DNA of 13,167 nucleotides from Thermoplasmata archaeon (lineage in GTDB: Archaea; Thermoplasmatota; Thermoplasmata; Lutacidiplasmatales; UBA184). A model generated the notes under the pieces. The model worked only from the letters and a program-made list of their open reading frames with translations, searched no databases and was not told where the DNA came from. The position numbers were made by a program, and so were the translations under genes. Where the stretch lies: the NCBI GenBank assembly GCA_030044695.1, contig JASIDM010000064.1, positions 1 to 13,167 on the forward strand, given 5' to 3'. Shown here piece after piece: positions 12,390 to 13,167 of this stretch; the stretch's first letter is position 1; every line of letters begins with the position of its first letter.

Positions 12390-13166
12390 CTACGCCCGCT
12401 CGACGTCGAGGCGCAGGAAGTGCGTCGCGCAGGAGATGCACGGGTCGTGGTTGCGGATCGCCCGTTCGCAGGCGTCCGCGATCGCCGCGTCGTTCCGATC
12501 GACGACCCCGGCGACGACGTCCCGCAGGTCCTCCTCGATCCGCTTCTGGTTCTGGGAGGTCGGCGGCACGATCCGCGCCTCCTGGATCCGGCCGTCGGGG
12601 CCGACACGGTACCGGTGGTAGAGGATCCCCCGCGGCGCCTCCGAGATCGCCGCTCCCGTGCCGCCGGCGAAGCCGGACGGCGGCTCGAGCCAGGCCCGTT
12701 CGGGGCGCCGGTACCGCTCGAGAAGGCGGAGCGCCTCCTCGCAGGCGTAGACGGTCTCCACGGCCCGCACGACGATCGAGCGGTACGGGTTGCGCACCTC
12801 CCGGCCGAGCCCGGCGGCCCGCGCCGCCGCGGCGGCCCGGGGGGTCAGGCGATCGGCGTTCAGGGCGTAGCGCGCGAGCGGCCCGACCAGGTAGACCCCC
12901 CCACCGCGCCGCACGCAGTGGAGGGCGTTGGAGTAGGGGACGTGGACCTCCTCGAACTCCTGCTCGAACTCTACCGGGTCGATCGCGAGGCCGGCGCTGG
13001 AGACGAGCTTCCCGTCGAGCATCGGGTACTCCTCGGGGTGACGCAGGGCGACGAACTCGTACGGCTCGTCGAGCTCGGGAAAGTCGAGCCCTGCCACGGC
13101 CCGGACCGTCGCCTCGGCGAGATCGATCCCCTCCCGCAGCCGAACGCGCAGGAGCTCGAGCTCCTC
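12390..13166 (-). CDS. [NiFe]-hydrogenase large (alpha) subunit, C-terminal 258 residues
   Basis: The frame is open to the right edge, so the N-terminus with the first CxxC nickel ligands is outside the window. Visible parts: YEFVALRHPEEYPMLDGKLV, HCVRRGGGVYLVGPLARYAL (the conserved 'vGaLARy' region), SEAPRGILYHRYRVGPDGRI (the PRG motif with the active-site Arg) and the C-terminal DPCISCATH with the last two nickel-ligand cysteines. The nine residues after this His, FLRLDVERA, are the tail cut off by the adjacent protease during maturation. The style of these motifs (R(H)PEEYP, DPCxSCATH) is that of group 3 cytosolic hydrogenases, sulfhydrogenase or F420-non-reducing type; the exact subgroup needs the missing half and the small subunit. 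Three maturation genes follow in the same run. Confidence 0.95.
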   Translation of the reverse strand, partial: EELELLRVRLREGIDLAEATVRAVAGLDFPELDEPYEFVALRHPEEYPMLDGKLVSSAGLAIDPVEFEQEFEEVHVPYSNALHCVRRGGGVYLVGPLARYALNADRLTPRAAAAARAAGLGREVRNPYRSIVVRAVETVYACEEALRLLERYRRPERAWLEPPSGFAGGTGAAISEAPRGILYHRYRVGPDGRIQEARIVPPTSQNQKRIEEDLRDVVAGVVDRNDAAIADACERAIRNHDPCISCATHFLRLDVERA

Positions 13167-13167
13167 G

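Noticed and set aside
1..13167. CRISPR array or toxin-antitoxin pair
   Set aside because: No regularly spaced repeats are visible, and the small paired ORFs in the island are membrane-type without known toxin or antitoxin motifs.

Overview
The window looks like chromosome from a very GC-rich archaeon. The support is a type II tRNA-Ser without an encoded CCA, TATA-like boxes 26-29 nt upstream of several starts (leaderless layout), a small ubiquitin-like protein ending in Gly-Gly, an archaeal-type phosphoglucose/phosphomannose isomerase and a group 3-type [NiFe] hydrogenase with its maturation genes. A Thermoplasmatota-like lineage is plausible, but nothing here proves it.

Layout. (1) 1-1000, minus strand: a truncated zinc-ribbon gene, a SAMP/ThiS-like beta-grasp gene and tRNA-Ser(CGA). 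The 249 nt between the beta-grasp gene and the tRNA show no gene. (2) About 1000-6000, an accessory island, visibly less GC-rich than its flanks outside the IS and the secreted-protein remnant, almost all on the minus strand. It holds three diverged paralogues of an unnamed two-helix membrane protein with a cytosolic beta-rich, PH-like tail, plus a truncated fourth copy. Short hydrophobic ORFs or fragments sit directly upstream of paralogue starts. There are also remnants of sequon-rich secreted proteins and one IS3-family element (OrfA/OrfB on the plus strand). (3) About 6000-9550, housekeeping genes: a DUF72 protein, a small zinc-ribbon ORF, the PGI/PMI (minus) and, divergent from it, a branched-chain aminotransferase. 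(4) 9529-13167, minus strand, hydrogenase end: the C-terminal half of the large subunit, then its maturation endopeptidase, a HypA-like protein without its zinc-binding loop, HypC, and a separate two-gene unit of an EamA transporter and a DUF6390-like protein.

How they work together. The four genes at the right edge are nearly contiguous (3 nt gap, 8 nt overlap, 8 nt gap) and form a structural-plus-maturation unit: HypA-like and HypC serve nickel and Fe(CN)2CO delivery, and the protease removes the tail after the last nickel ligand. The paralogue island is the least explained part. It looks like a tandem expansion that has recombined, been hit by an insertion sequence and is partly decaying next to a tRNA gene.

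All calls come from reading the sequence; no database search was run. Family names are from memory of motifs, and GC contrasts are by eye.
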